64,000 bases of DNA, from NCBI GenBank assembly GCA_900540895.1, contig UQHV01000002.1:1-64000 (forward strand), in the 5' to 3' direction. The notes under the pieces were generated by a model. The model did not search any database, was not told the origin of the DNA, and was given only the letters and a program-made list of their open reading frames with translations. The translations under genes and the position numbers were made by a program. Below, one piece after another: positions 5,496-14,201 of the stretch. How positions within the stretch are numbered: the stretch's first letter is position 1; every line of letters starts with the position of its first letter. Source of the stretch: an uncultured Collinsella sp. GTDB taxonomy: Bacteria; Actinomycetota; Coriobacteriia; Coriobacteriales; Coriobacteriaceae.

Positions 5496-8219
5496 ATGGC
5501 AGCAACGGATATCGAGCGCGGACTCTCAACCGCCGAGGTCGAGGAGCGTATCGCCGCCGGTAAAATCAACCGCAACATGGAACTCAAGACCAAGTCGGTC
5601 AAAGAGCTCATCATCGAGAACCTCTGCACGCTGTTCAATTTGATCAACGTGATCTTGGCTTTCCTGGTCATTTTGACCGGTTCGTTTAAGAATCTGACGT
5701 TCCTGTTCGTGGTGTTCTTGAACACCGCTATTGGCGTCATTCAGTCCATGCGTTCCAAGAAGATGGTCGATAAGCTCACGCTGCTGACCTCCAAGAAGGC
5801 CATCGCGGTGCGCGATGGCGCCGAGGTGGAGCTCGACCTGGACCAGATCGTGCTCGACGACATCATCCGCCTGGGGCGCGGCGACCAGATTCCCGCTGAC
5901 GCCGTGGTGGTTTCGGGCGAGGCGCTCGTGAACGAGAGCCTGCTGACGGGCGAGAGCGACCTTATTAAGAAACAGCCCGGTTCCGAGCTCATGAGCGGCA
6001 GCTTTATCGACTCGGGCCTGCTGCGCGCCCGCGTGATCCATGTCGGCGCCGACAACTACGTGGTCAAAATTAATAACGAGGCCAAGTACGTCAAAAAGGT
6101 CAATTCCGAGATCATGAACGCGCTTAACGCCATCGTGCGCTTTGCGAGCATCATCATGATTCCGCTTGGCCTGGCTCTGTTCGCCTCGAGTGTAAGTGGG
6201 CTGTGGGATGCCGCGGGAACCCCGGGCGATAGCGCGCTTTCGTGGTGCTTCTCCGAGCTGTTGGCTGGTCATGTGCCTTCGTCGGCGCTGCTGTCCACGG
6301 TGGGCGCCCTGCTGGGCATGATCCCGCAGGGCCTGGTGCTGCTGACCTCGTCGGTGCTCGCCATCGCCACGGTGCGCCTGGCCCGCCGCAAGGTGCTGGC
6401 GCAGCAGCTCTACTGCATCGAGACGCTCGCGCGCGTCGACGTGCTGTGCCTGGACAAGACGGGCACCATCACGTCGGGTCGTATGGAGGTCGAGGGCACC
6501 TACCCGCTGCCTGTTGAGGGTGTTGGCTTTGGCGTGGACTCGGAGGAGGCGGCTGTTCCCGTCGATACCACAGTGCTCGATTTTGCGCTGGCTAACGTCG
6601 CGCGTGCGACTTCGGCCGATGCCAACGAGACCTGCCAGGCGCTGCTCAACTATTACGCCGATCGCCCGGTCGAGGTGTCTGAGCCGCTGTCGGTCATTCC
6701 GTTCTCGTCGTCTAAAAAATGGAGTGGCGCTTCTTTTGCGCAGGGCTCCTATGTGATGGGTGCCGCGCAGTTTGTGCTCTCTGATCGTGTGTTTTCGCAG
6801 GTCGAGAACCGTGTCGCCGAGCTTGCCGATACCTGCCGCGTGCTCGTGGTGGCGCGCGTGGACGGCTTTACGCCCGATGGGGATATGGTGGGCGAGGCCG
6901 AGCCCGTGGGCTTTGTGACCATCCGCGACGAGATTCGTACCTCGGCGGCCGAGACCATCGGCTACTTTAACGAGCAGGGCGTGACCCTCAACGTGATCAG
7001 TGGCGACGACCCGCGTACGGTGTCGTCGATCGCGCGCGTGGTGGGCGTGCCGGGGGCGGACGCTTATGTGGACGCCACGACGCTCGATACACCGGCCAAG
7101 CTTGATGCCGCAGTGGACCGCTACCATGTCTTTGGTCGTGTGACCCCGCAGCAGAAGCGCGAGCTCGTGCAGGCGCTCAAGCGCCGCGAGCACACCGTGG
7201 CCATGACGGGCGACGGCGTCAACGACGTGCTGGCGCTCAAGGAGGCCGACTGCTCCGTGGCCATGGCGGCCGGCTCCGATGCCGCGCGTAACGTGGCCGA
7301 GATCGTACTCGTCGACAACGACTTTGCCTCGATGCCCGCCGTGGTGGCCGAGGGCCGTCGCTCCATCAACAACCTGCAGCGTTCGGCCTCACTGTTCCTG
7401 ACCAAGACGCTGTTCTCGATGGGCCTGGCGGCGCTGTGTATCGCGCTGCCGCCGTACCCCTTCGAGCCCATCCAGATGACGCTCATTAACTTCTTCTGCA
7501 TCGGCGCGCCGGGCTTTGTGTTGGGCCTGGAGCCCAACAATGCTCGTGTGAAGGGTGCGTTTTTGAGCAACGTACTCAAGCGTGCACTGCCGGCGTCGAT
7601 TGCGGTCATTTTGGCTGCGGCGCTCGATATCTTTGTGGCGCGCGTGTTTGGCTTTAGCCAGCTCGCGCTGTCTACGATGTGCCTGCTTACGTCGTGCGCG
7701 GCGAGCGTCAGCCTAATCTGGCGCATCTCGCAGCCTCTCACGCCCTTACGTGTGGTGCTCTTTGTGTTTGTAGTCGCCGGCATCCTGGTGGGCGTTATCG
7801 GATTCCCGGAGCTGCTGTCTATTGCCAACCTGTCGATGGGCCAGATGGTTATCTTGGCTGTTGTCGTGGTCTTTACCTGCTCGGTGTTCTTTAAGCTCGC
7901 CACGATGATGGATTCGCTCAAGCCGCGTCGTCGTCATGCCGCAACTGGTTTTGGCCGCGGTGTGCGCGTCCGCCTGGGTCGCGGTGGCGGCAAGGTGAGC
8001 TCGACGGGCTCGACGGCCGAACGTTTTGCCAAGCGCGTCGCCGCCGACATGGCGCAGCGCCGCGAAGATCGCACCGCTCGCGAGGCCGAGGCCCGCGCAC
8101 TCGAGGGCGTGGCCCAGGCCCAGCCCAAGAAAAAGAAGAGTACCGGAGCTAAGCGCTCTCGTGTGACCAAGTCCGCCCAAGGCATCAAAGTCTCGATGCC
8201 AAGCAAAAAGAAGAAGTAG
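5496..8219 (+). CDS. Cation-transporting P-type ATPase, CtpE-like
   Basis: 907 residues. P-type ATPase landmarks: actuator TGES (151-154), phosphorylated Asp320 in DKTGTIT, and hinge TGDGVND from residue 571. About eight to ten membrane helices are spread at 60-110, 210-290 and 630-790. Overall it resembles actinobacterial CtpE, for which calcium uptake has been reported; the substrate here is inferred. A Lys/Arg/Ala-rich cytoplasmic tail of ~120 residues ends KVSMPSKKKK. Start ATG 5496 has GGGA 6 nt upstream. The longer frame from ATG 5448 would begin inside the leader hairpin and is unlikely; ATG 5484 is possible. Confidence 0.88.
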   Translation: MAATDIERGLSTAEVEERIAAGKINRNMELKTKSVKELIIENLCTLFNLINVILAFLVILTGSFKNLTFLFVVFLNTAIGVIQSMRSKKMVDKLTLLTSKKAIAVRDGAEVELDLDQIVLDDIIRLGRGDQIPADAVVVSGEALVNESLLTGESDLIKKQPGSELMSGSFIDSGLLRARVIHVGADNYVVKINNEAKYVKKVNSEIMNALNAIVRFASIIMIPLGLALFASSVSGLWDAAGTPGDSALSWCFSELLAGHVPSSALLSTVGALLGMIPQGLVLLTSSVLAIATVRLARRKVLAQQLYCIETLARVDVLCLDKTGTITSGRMEVEGTYPLPVEGVGFGVDSEEAAVPVDTTVLDFALANVARATSADANETCQALLNYYADRPVEVSEPLSVIPFSSSKKWSGASFAQGSYVMGAAQFVLSDRVFSQVENRVAELADTCRVLVVARVDGFTPDGDMVGEAEPVGFVTIRDEIRTSAAETIGYFNEQGVTLNVISGDDPRTVSSIARVVGVPGADAYVDATTLDTPAKLDAAVDRYHVFGRVTPQQKRELVQALKRREHTVAMTGDGVNDVLALKEADCSVAMAAGSDAARNVAEIVLVDNDFASMPAVVAEGRRSINNLQRSASLFLTKTLFSMGLAALCIALPPYPFEPIQMTLINFFCIGAPGFVLGLEPNNARVKGAFLSNVLKRALPASIAVILAAALDIFVARVFGFSQLALSTMCLLTSCAASVSLIWRISQPLTPLRVVLFVFVVAGILVGVIGFPELLSIANLSMGQMVILAVVVVFTCSVFFKLATMMDSLKPRRRHAATGFGRGVRVRLGRGGGKVSSTGSTAERFAKRVAADMAQRREDRTAREAEARALEGVAQAQPKKKKSTGAKRSRVTKSAQGIKVSMPSKKKK

Positions 8220-8322
8220 CTACGCGCCCTGGCGATGTTGAATTGGTGCCTTGTTCCTGTGGGGCCGTGGCGATGTTATGCTCTAACCTCGATTGTTTGA
8301 ATTGCTTCGAAAAGAGGATGCC

Positions 8323-9471
8323 GTGATCTGCCCGCATTGCCTTAAGACTATCGAGGACGGCGCCTCGTTCTGCCCCTACTGCAACGCCTATGTGGGTCCG
8401 GGCGATGGTCCCGAGCACACCGAGTTCGTGTTCTGTGAGGGCTGCGGTGCCCGTCTTTCTCCGCATGATCGCACGTGCCCAAAATGCGGACGCCCTGCTC
8501 CGGGTATCCTCTCCGAGGACGCGGCCGCATCCGACCTGGCAGCGGGCCGCACGGCGGGCTTTCCGCGCCTAACGCAAGAGCAGATCGATACCGAGGTGCC
8601 TCATGCGCCCGCCTCGGCTGCCGCGGTTCTTTCGGACGCCGCCGATCCTAACGAGACCTGCGTGCTGCCGGCTTTCGATAAGGATTTCGGTATCCCCAAG
8701 GTCGATATTCCCACGCCCGTTTCCCTGCATGACGATGCTCAAAAACCCAAGCGCAAGGTGCATCCCGACGAGGACGCCTATCACAAGCACAAGCGTCATA
8801 TCCCCAAGCCGCTCATCGTCATCGCGGTCCTTGCCGTCGTTTGCGGCGGTGCCTATTGGTTCGTGACGGCCGATCCCATGGGTGTCATGCCTGCCTTCTA
8901 CGACCAGTTTGGCCAGGCTGCGCAGACGACCTTCCCCACGCGCCAAAAGGGCGAGGCGACTGAGGACGATACCAAGCAGGACGATTCTGCCGAGGTGGTC
9001 CAGGAAGAAACCGTGCTCACCGATGATCAGCTCTATACCAGACTCGACGGTCTGTATCAGACCATCGTGTCCTACGGTGATGAGGACCAGATCGGCGAGG
9101 TCATCGATTCCTTTAACAACGGCTATCTCCGAACGCCGCTGTCCACCCGCCAGGAGCTGTCGCAGAGTGCCTACGCCCTGCGCGACCAGATCAAAAAGAC
9201 GCAAGATGAGCTTAACAACCTTAAGTATCAGGACGATACGGTCTATGCGGACGACATCGCCCACTTAAAGCAGCTTGCCGAGTGGATGTACGAGCGTGTC
9301 GACGTGATCTGCCAGAGCTGGGATATCTCGCTGGCCATTCCCGATGGCGAGTCGATGAGTTCCCACCAAAGCGAGATCCTGGCGCCCATCGCACAGGGCG
9401 GCAACAGCGCGCTGAACCAGTACGACGCCAATGTGGGCTCCTGGAAGCCGCAGCAGCGTTCCCAAAATTAG
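8323..9471 (+). CDS. Zinc-ribbon membrane protein of unknown function
   Basis: 382 residues. The N-terminus has two cysteine pairs, CPHC and CPYC, followed by CEGC and CPKC, forming double zinc-ribbon knuckles. A linker with acidic and Pro-rich stretches leads to a Lys/His-rich patch and one membrane helix (PLIVIAVLAVVCGGAYW, about residues 165-183). The C-terminal ~200 residues are probably outside and contain a helical domain starting TDDQLYTRLDGLYQTI. Start GTG 8323 follows AAAGAGG. Such zinc-ribbon plus single-TM proteins are common in Coriobacteriia, but no reaction is known and none is proposed. Confidence 0.8.
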   Translation: MICPHCLKTIEDGASFCPYCNAYVGPGDGPEHTEFVFCEGCGARLSPHDRTCPKCGRPAPGILSEDAAASDLAAGRTAGFPRLTQEQIDTEVPHAPASAAAVLSDAADPNETCVLPAFDKDFGIPKVDIPTPVSLHDDAQKPKRKVHPDEDAYHKHKRHIPKPLIVIAVLAVVCGGAYWFVTADPMGVMPAFYDQFGQAAQTTFPTRQKGEATEDDTKQDDSAEVVQEETVLTDDQLYTRLDGLYQTIVSYGDEDQIGEVIDSFNNGYLRTPLSTRQELSQSAYALRDQIKKTQDELNNLKYQDDTVYADDIAHLKQLAEWMYERVDVICQSWDISLAIPDGESMSSHQSEILAPIAQGGNSALNQYDANVGSWKPQQRSQN

Positions 9472-9503
9472 TTCGCCATAGTCGGCATAACCTACGTGCG
9501 CAA

Positions 9504-9533
9504 TTGATGTAAGCGCATGCTTATTGCTACAAT
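9504..9533 (+). promoter_or_regulatory. Promoter candidate for the cyclophilin-TPR pair
   Basis: TTGATG (9504-9509) and TACAAT (9528-9533) are separated by 18 bp, 39 bp before the cyclophilin start codon. Sequence match only. Confidence 0.55.
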
Positions 9534-9572
9534 TCGTACAAATATGCTTTAAACGCACGAGGAAGGAACCAC

Positions 9573-10115
9573 ATGTTTGGTTTTAAGAAAGAGCTCTACA
9601 CGCCCGAGTATCAGCTTGCCGGCGACGAGTGCGCCGTTATCGAGACGTCGAAGGGTACCATCAAGGTCAAGTTTGACGGCGAGGGCGCTCCCATTCATGT
9701 CGCGAACTTCTGCGAGCTTTCCACGATGGGCTTCTATGATGGCCTTAAGTTCCATCGCTATGTGCCCGGTTTTGTCATCCAGGGCGGCGACCCCAATACC
9801 CGCGATATGTCCGGCGCCGACGTCGCCGCTGGTCTTGAGGGCCCCGACGGCATGCCCGGTACCGGTGGCCCCGGCTACTGCATCAAGGGCGAGTTTGCCA
9901 CCAATCCGCGCAACAGCCATGTCGATGGTGCCCTTGCCATGGCACGCTCCATGGACCCCGATTCCGCGGGTTCGCAGTTCTACTTCTGCCTGGGCGCCCA
10001 GCATAACCTCGATTCCGGTTACACCGTCTTTGGTACCACGGTCGAGGGTCTCGATGTGATTTCGCAGCTGCGTGCCGGCGACGAGATCGTCCATGTCGAG
10101 ATCGTTCACGAGTAA
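9573..10115 (+). CDS. Peptidyl-prolyl cis-trans isomerase, cyclophilin type
   Basis: 180 residues with the cyclophilin core: FCELSTMGFYDGLKFHR, PGFVIQGGDP (active-site FxxQGGDP), ALAMARSMDPDSAGSQFYF and VFGTTVEGLDVI. It catalyses cis-trans isomerisation of X-Pro bonds in folding proteins. There is no signal peptide or lipobox, so it is probably cytoplasmic. ATG 9573 follows AGGAAGGA. It lies 11 nt upstream of a TPR membrane protein, probably in one transcript. Confidence 0.93.
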   Translation: MFGFKKELYTPEYQLAGDECAVIETSKGTIKVKFDGEGAPIHVANFCELSTMGFYDGLKFHRYVPGFVIQGGDPNTRDMSGADVAAGLEGPDGMPGTGGPGYCIKGEFATNPRNSHVDGALAMARSMDPDSAGSQFYFCLGAQHNLDSGYTVFGTTVEGLDVISQLRAGDEIVHVEIVHE

Positions 10116-10126
10116 AGGGGACTTCC

Positions 10127-11434
10127 TTGAATAGCCAGCTGATCCAACAGGGCCGCGCCGCTTACCGCGCGGGTGATTTTTCCGCTGCAGCCCAGATGCT
10201 TGGGGCGGCAAAGACTCCCGATGAGATTATGGGCGAGGCCGATCACCTTCGTGGCAACGCCTTGATGCACCTGGGCATGTATGCCGAGGCCGCCGAGGCT
10301 TATGCTGCCGCCCTCAACGACGGCACCTACGGCAAGCGCGGCGCGCTGCTCACCAACCGCGGCAAGGCGCTCGCCGCCGTGGGCGACTACACGACGGCCG
10401 CCCAGGCGTTCTCTGGTGCTACGCAGGATGCTTCCTATGCCACGCCGTTCAAGGCCTATCTGGGCCTGGGCAATGCGCTGTTCCAGTCGGGCGATTATGC
10501 CAACGCGGGTACTGCCTTCCGTCAGGCTGCCATCGACGGCGCCAATCCGGCTCCTGCCGCCGCACTGGGCGAGCTTGGTCGTTGCTTCATTAAGCTCGGC
10601 CGTCCGGCGGATGCCGTGGAGACCTACCGCACGGCTATCGACTTTGCCGGCCCCCGCGACGACACGCGTGCGCTCAACGCCGGCATGGGTCAGGCGCTTT
10701 CTGCCGCCGGCCGCCCCTCCGACGCACTCGACGCCTTTAACGCCGCTACTGCTGATGGCATCTACCAGCTCACCTCCGAGCAGGCCGATGAGCTTGCCCG
10801 CGTGCACGATTCGCTTGCCGCGCTGTCTGCCCAGACGGCTATGGCCGCGGCTCCGGCGCCCGCGATGGACGCTCCTGCCGTCGATCCGCTCGATCCTACG
10901 GGCGCGACCGGTCAGTTTATGCCCGATCCCTCGGACACCGGCTTCTTTACGCTGTCCGAGTCCGAGATGGTCCAGCAGGACCGTCAGGATCGTAAGCAGG
11001 CCAAGGTCCGTCGTCGCCATCGCCACACGGGTCTCAAAGTCTTCATCGTGCTGCTTCTGCTCATTTTGATCGCCGCGGGCGGTCTGGGCTTTGCCTACAC
11101 GCGCGGCTTTGGCTTCCCGTCCCAGGAGTCTGTCGTTACTGATCTGTTCCAGGCTGCCGGCGACGGTGACACCGCAAAGGCCGAGTCTTGCCTGGCCTCG
11201 AGCCTGCCCGAGGACGCCAAGTCGATGATCATCTCCTCGATTCCGCAGGGTGCCACCGTGTCCGTCGAGGGCATGGATCAGTCCATGACCGAGACGACCG
11301 CTAAGGTGAAGGCATCGCTGTCCAAGGGCGGCGAGCAGGAGTACACCGTCAAATTCGTGCGCTCCGACAACCATATCGGCTGGGCCGTTTCCTCGCTCGA
11401 TATGGATTTCTCGGCTGCTGACAACCAGCAGTGA
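10127..11434 (+). CDS. TPR-repeat membrane protein, function unknown
   Basis: 435 residues. Residues ~1-225 are a string of TPR-like helical pairs (GRAAYRAGDFSAAAQML, GNALFQSGDYANAGTAF). A Pro/Asp-rich linker and a basic patch follow, then a membrane helix at about 305-325 (FIVLLLLILIAAGGLGF). A C-terminal domain of ~110 residues resembles small lumazine-type or DUF4878-like extracytoplasmic folds in size and layout, with a VTDLFQAAGDGDTAKAESCL helix. The start is TTG 10127, 7 nt after AAAGGGG. Topology suggests cytoplasmic TPR and an outside domain. No function is proposed. Confidence 0.8.
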   Translation: MNSQLIQQGRAAYRAGDFSAAAQMLGAAKTPDEIMGEADHLRGNALMHLGMYAEAAEAYAAALNDGTYGKRGALLTNRGKALAAVGDYTTAAQAFSGATQDASYATPFKAYLGLGNALFQSGDYANAGTAFRQAAIDGANPAPAAALGELGRCFIKLGRPADAVETYRTAIDFAGPRDDTRALNAGMGQALSAAGRPSDALDAFNAATADGIYQLTSEQADELARVHDSLAALSAQTAMAAAPAPAMDAPAVDPLDPTGATGQFMPDPSDTGFFTLSESEMVQQDRQDRKQAKVRRRHRHTGLKVFIVLLLLILIAAGGLGFAYTRGFGFPSQESVVTDLFQAAGDGDTAKAESCLASSLPEDAKSMIISSIPQGATVSVEGMDQSMTETTAKVKASLSKGGEQEYTVKFVRSDNHIGWAVSSLDMDFSAADNQQ

Positions 11435-11453
11435 CCTTATGGGATTTAGCTTT

Positions 11454-11486
11454 GCCCGGTGCTTCACCGCAAGTGAGGTGCCGGGC
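11454..11486 (+). terminator. Stem-loop between the TPR gene and mreB
   Basis: gcccgg (11454-11459) pairs with ccgggc (11481-11486), and the stem continues inward with several further pairs and mismatches. There is no proper T-run, so termination is uncertain. A -10-like TAGTAT (11493-11498) immediately follows and may start the mre operon. Confidence 0.45.
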
Positions 11487-11546
11487 TTGCGCTAGTATGA
11501 TGAGCTAGTAGTTTTCCAGCAATCATCCAACACATCAGGAGTTGCG

Positions 11547-12590
11547 TTGTTTTCTTTGATGGATATGTTCTTCGGTAGCTATGCGGGCGATCTTGCCATC
11601 GACCTCGGCACCGCAAATACGCTTGTCTCCGTGCGCGGCAAGGGCATCGTTATTCGCGAGCCCTCTGTTGTCGCCATCGACAAGAACGACGAGCGCATCC
11701 TGGCGGTCGGTATCGAGGCAAAGCGCATGCTCGGCCGTACGCCCGGCAACATCGTGGCCGTTCGTCCCCTGAAGGACGGCGTCATCGCCGACTTCGATGT
11801 TACCGAGGCCATGCTCCGCTACTTTATCGACAAGGCTTCCGAGAAGCGCTATCCGTGGACCCCGCGTCCGCGCGTTGTCGTCTGCGTTCCCTCCGGTGTC
11901 ACGTCGGTCGAGAAGCGCGCTGTCTTTGAGGCCACGATCCAGGCCGGCGCTCGCCAGGCCTACCTGATCGAGGAGCCCATGGCCGCCGCTATCGGCGCCG
12001 ACCTGCCCGTCGAGGAGCCCACCGGCTCCATGGTCATCGACATCGGTGGCGGTACCACTGAGGTCGCTGTTATCGCTATGGGCGGCATCGTCGTCTCGCA
12101 GTCCATCCGTATTGCCGGTGACGAGTTCGACCAGGCCATCCTCACGCACGTTCGCGATGCCTACAACCTGGCCATCGGCGAGCGTACAGCAGAGGACATC
12201 AAGATCAAGGTCGGCTCCGCCGTGCCGCTCAAGGACGAGCTCGATGTCGAGGTCAACGGCCGTGACGTGATCACGGGCCTGCCCAAGACCGTGCGCATCG
12301 AGAGCGAGGAGATCCGTCGCGCGCTCAACAAGCCGCTCGACGAGATGGCCAAGGCCGTTAAGGACGCCCTCGATGCCACGCCGCCCGATCTTGCCTCTGA
12401 CCTTATGTACTACGGCATTTTGCTGACCGGTGGCGGCGCGCTGCTGCGCGGTCTCGACGTGCGCCTGCGCGATGAGACCGGCGTTTCGGTCAACGTCAGT
12501 CCTACGGCGCTTGATAACGTCGTTAACGGCTGCGCCCGCGTGCTCGAGGCCAATGCGTTTGATGGCGGCTTCGTCCAGACCAATGCTTAA
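11547..12590 (+). CDS. mreB: Rod-shape-determining protein MreB
   Basis: 347 residues, the normal length of the bacterial actin homologue that guides lateral wall synthesis. Actin-fold nucleotide motifs are clear: DLAIDLGTANTLV (phosphate 1), MVIDIGGGTTEVAVIAMGG (phosphate 2) and GILLTGGGALLRGLD (adenosine). The TTG 11547 start is 5 nt after AGGAG. It opens a colinear operon mreB-mreC-mreD-PBP2-rodA. Coriobacteriia with coccobacillary to rod cells keep this set. Confidence 0.95.
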   Translation: MFSLMDMFFGSYAGDLAIDLGTANTLVSVRGKGIVIREPSVVAIDKNDERILAVGIEAKRMLGRTPGNIVAVRPLKDGVIADFDVTEAMLRYFIDKASEKRYPWTPRPRVVVCVPSGVTSVEKRAVFEATIQAGARQAYLIEEPMAAAIGADLPVEEPTGSMVIDIGGGTTEVAVIAMGGIVVSQSIRIAGDEFDQAILTHVRDAYNLAIGERTAEDIKIKVGSAVPLKDELDVEVNGRDVITGLPKTVRIESEEIRRALNKPLDEMAKAVKDALDATPPDLASDLMYYGILLTGGGALLRGLDVRLRDETGVSVNVSPTALDNVVNGCARVLEANAFDGGFVQTNA

Positions 12591-12611
12591 TTTCCAAAAG
12601 GTGGATTCCAT

Positions 12612-13610
12612 TTGGCACGATCTTCGGGTTTCTCCACAAATCTGAATACCAAGCGACAATCAACGGGTATGCGCCCGTTGATTGTTTTCAGCCTGATTTC
12701 GGTGTTGCTGCTCACGTTTTACATCCGCGAGGGCGAGGCGGGACCGATTCATGCCGTGCGTTCGGGCGTAACGACGATTACCTCGCCGGTGCGCTTTGTG
12801 GGTTCGGCTGTGGCGGCTCCCTTCAATGCGATCGGCAACGTGTTCTCTAACCTTACGGCGTCGCAGGACACGCTTGACGAGCTTAAGAAGCAAAACGAGG
12901 AGCTGACCTCTAAGGTTGCTGAGCTCTCCGAGGCTCAAAAGACCGCCGAGCGTCTGGAGGGGCTGGTCGGCCTGCAGTCGACCTACAACCTCAAATCGAC
13001 CGCTGCTCGTATCGTTGGTGCCTCGGGCGATGCCTGGACCTCGACCGTAACCATCGACAAGGGCTCTGCCGACGGGCTTACCATCAACATGCCTGTGACG
13101 AGTTCGGCCGGTGTTATCGGCCAGATTATCGAGGTATCGGCCAAAACGTCGACCGTGCGCCTGATTGGCGACGAGAACTCGGGCGTGTCCGCCATGGTGC
13201 AGGACACGCGCGCCCAGGGCATGCTGCAGGGTCAGGCTGACGGCACGCTGCGTCTTGAGTACGTGAGCGTCGACTCCGATGTTAAGGTTGGCGACATCAT
13301 CGTGACCTCGGGCATCGGTGGCGTGTTCCCCAAGGGTCTACCGCTCGGCACCGTCTCGTCGGTTGAGAAATCGGCAAACGATGTGTACTACACCATTGTG
13401 GTGCGCGCTCAGACCACGGCCGAGAACAACGAGGAAGTGCTGGTCATTACCTCGCTGACCGACGAACAGTCGGCCTCGGATGAGGACGTGAGCACGGCCA
13501 ACAGCACGCCGCAGGGAACGTCGCGCGATGCTGCGACCAAGACGAAGGACGAGAGCTCGGATGACAGTTCCGACACGTCCGAGACGACCGATTCTGGCTC
13601 GAGCGAATAG
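12612..13610 (+). CDS. mreC: Rod-shape-determining protein MreC
   Basis: 332 residues: short cytoplasmic N-terminus, one membrane helix (PLIVFSLISVLLLTFYI, about 22-38), a coiled coil (TLDELKKQNEELTSKVAEL), then the double beta-barrel domain ending near residue 275 (YYTIVVRAQ). A low-complexity Ser/Asp/Thr-rich tail follows. MreC links MreB with PBP2 outside the membrane. TTG 12612 start with AAAGGTGG upstream. The acidic Ser/Thr tail is longer than in Bacillus. Confidence 0.9.
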   Translation: MARSSGFSTNLNTKRQSTGMRPLIVFSLISVLLLTFYIREGEAGPIHAVRSGVTTITSPVRFVGSAVAAPFNAIGNVFSNLTASQDTLDELKKQNEELTSKVAELSEAQKTAERLEGLVGLQSTYNLKSTAARIVGASGDAWTSTVTIDKGSADGLTINMPVTSSAGVIGQIIEVSAKTSTVRLIGDENSGVSAMVQDTRAQGMLQGQADGTLRLEYVSVDSDVKVGDIIVTSGIGGVFPKGLPLGTVSSVEKSANDVYYTIVVRAQTTAENNEEVLVITSLTDEQSASDEDVSTANSTPQGTSRDAATKTKDESSDDSSDTSETTDSGSSE

Positions 13611-13621
13611 GGGGCATGTCC

Positions 13622-14188
13622 ATGGATCTACACGAGCAGGGGATGAGCTCCCGCACGTTTGTGATCGCCGCCATCGTGTGCGTGCTGCTGCAGGCAGGCC
13701 TGGCACCGCAGATCTCCATTGCGGGCGGTCGCGTCAACTTCATGATTATCCTGGTGTGCCTAAGCGTGTTCTCGGGCGACCCGACCCGTGCCGTCGTGTG
13801 CGGTTTTTGCAGCGGCTTGTTTTATGACCTGTCCGCTGCCGTGCCGGTGGGCGTTATGTCGCTCCTGCTGACCGTGGGTTCTTTTGCCCTGGTGCACAGC
13901 GCCGTCGGTCAGACGGGCGGTACCCCGAGTGCGCGCGGCATCACTGTGGGCGCCTTCGCGCTCGTCATTAATGTGATCTACAGCATCATCTTGCTGTTTA
14001 TGGGTTTGGAGACGAGCTTTGTTGTGGCGATCTTCGGCCATGCGCTGCCGTCCTCGATCCTGACGGGTCTGGTTGCCATTCCGTTTTTGATGTCCGGCGT
14101 CGTGCCGCAGTCCGGCTATGGATTCTCCGCACGTGGCGGACGCCAGACGGGTATGCGCTTTAAGCCCAAGACCCGCAAGCTCAAATAG
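13622..14188 (+). CDS. mreD: Rod-shape-determining protein MreD
   Basis: 188 residues with five or so hydrophobic helices and the family landmark FCSGLFYDLSAAVPVGVMSL (about residues 61-80). It is the small integral membrane partner of MreC. ATG 13622 is preferred because AGGGGG at 13609-13614 is 7 nt upstream; ATG 13616 would sit one base from it. Identity rests on hydrophobicity, size and operon position together, as MreD is poorly conserved. Confidence 0.88.
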   Translation: MDLHEQGMSSRTFVIAAIVCVLLQAGLAPQISIAGGRVNFMIILVCLSVFSGDPTRAVVCGFCSGLFYDLSAAVPVGVMSLLLTVGSFALVHSAVGQTGGTPSARGITVGAFALVINVIYSIILLFMGLETSFVVAIFGHALPSSILTGLVAIPFLMSGVVPQSGYGFSARGGRQTGMRFKPKTRKLK

Positions 14189-14201
14189 GGGAGGCCCGTA
14201 G

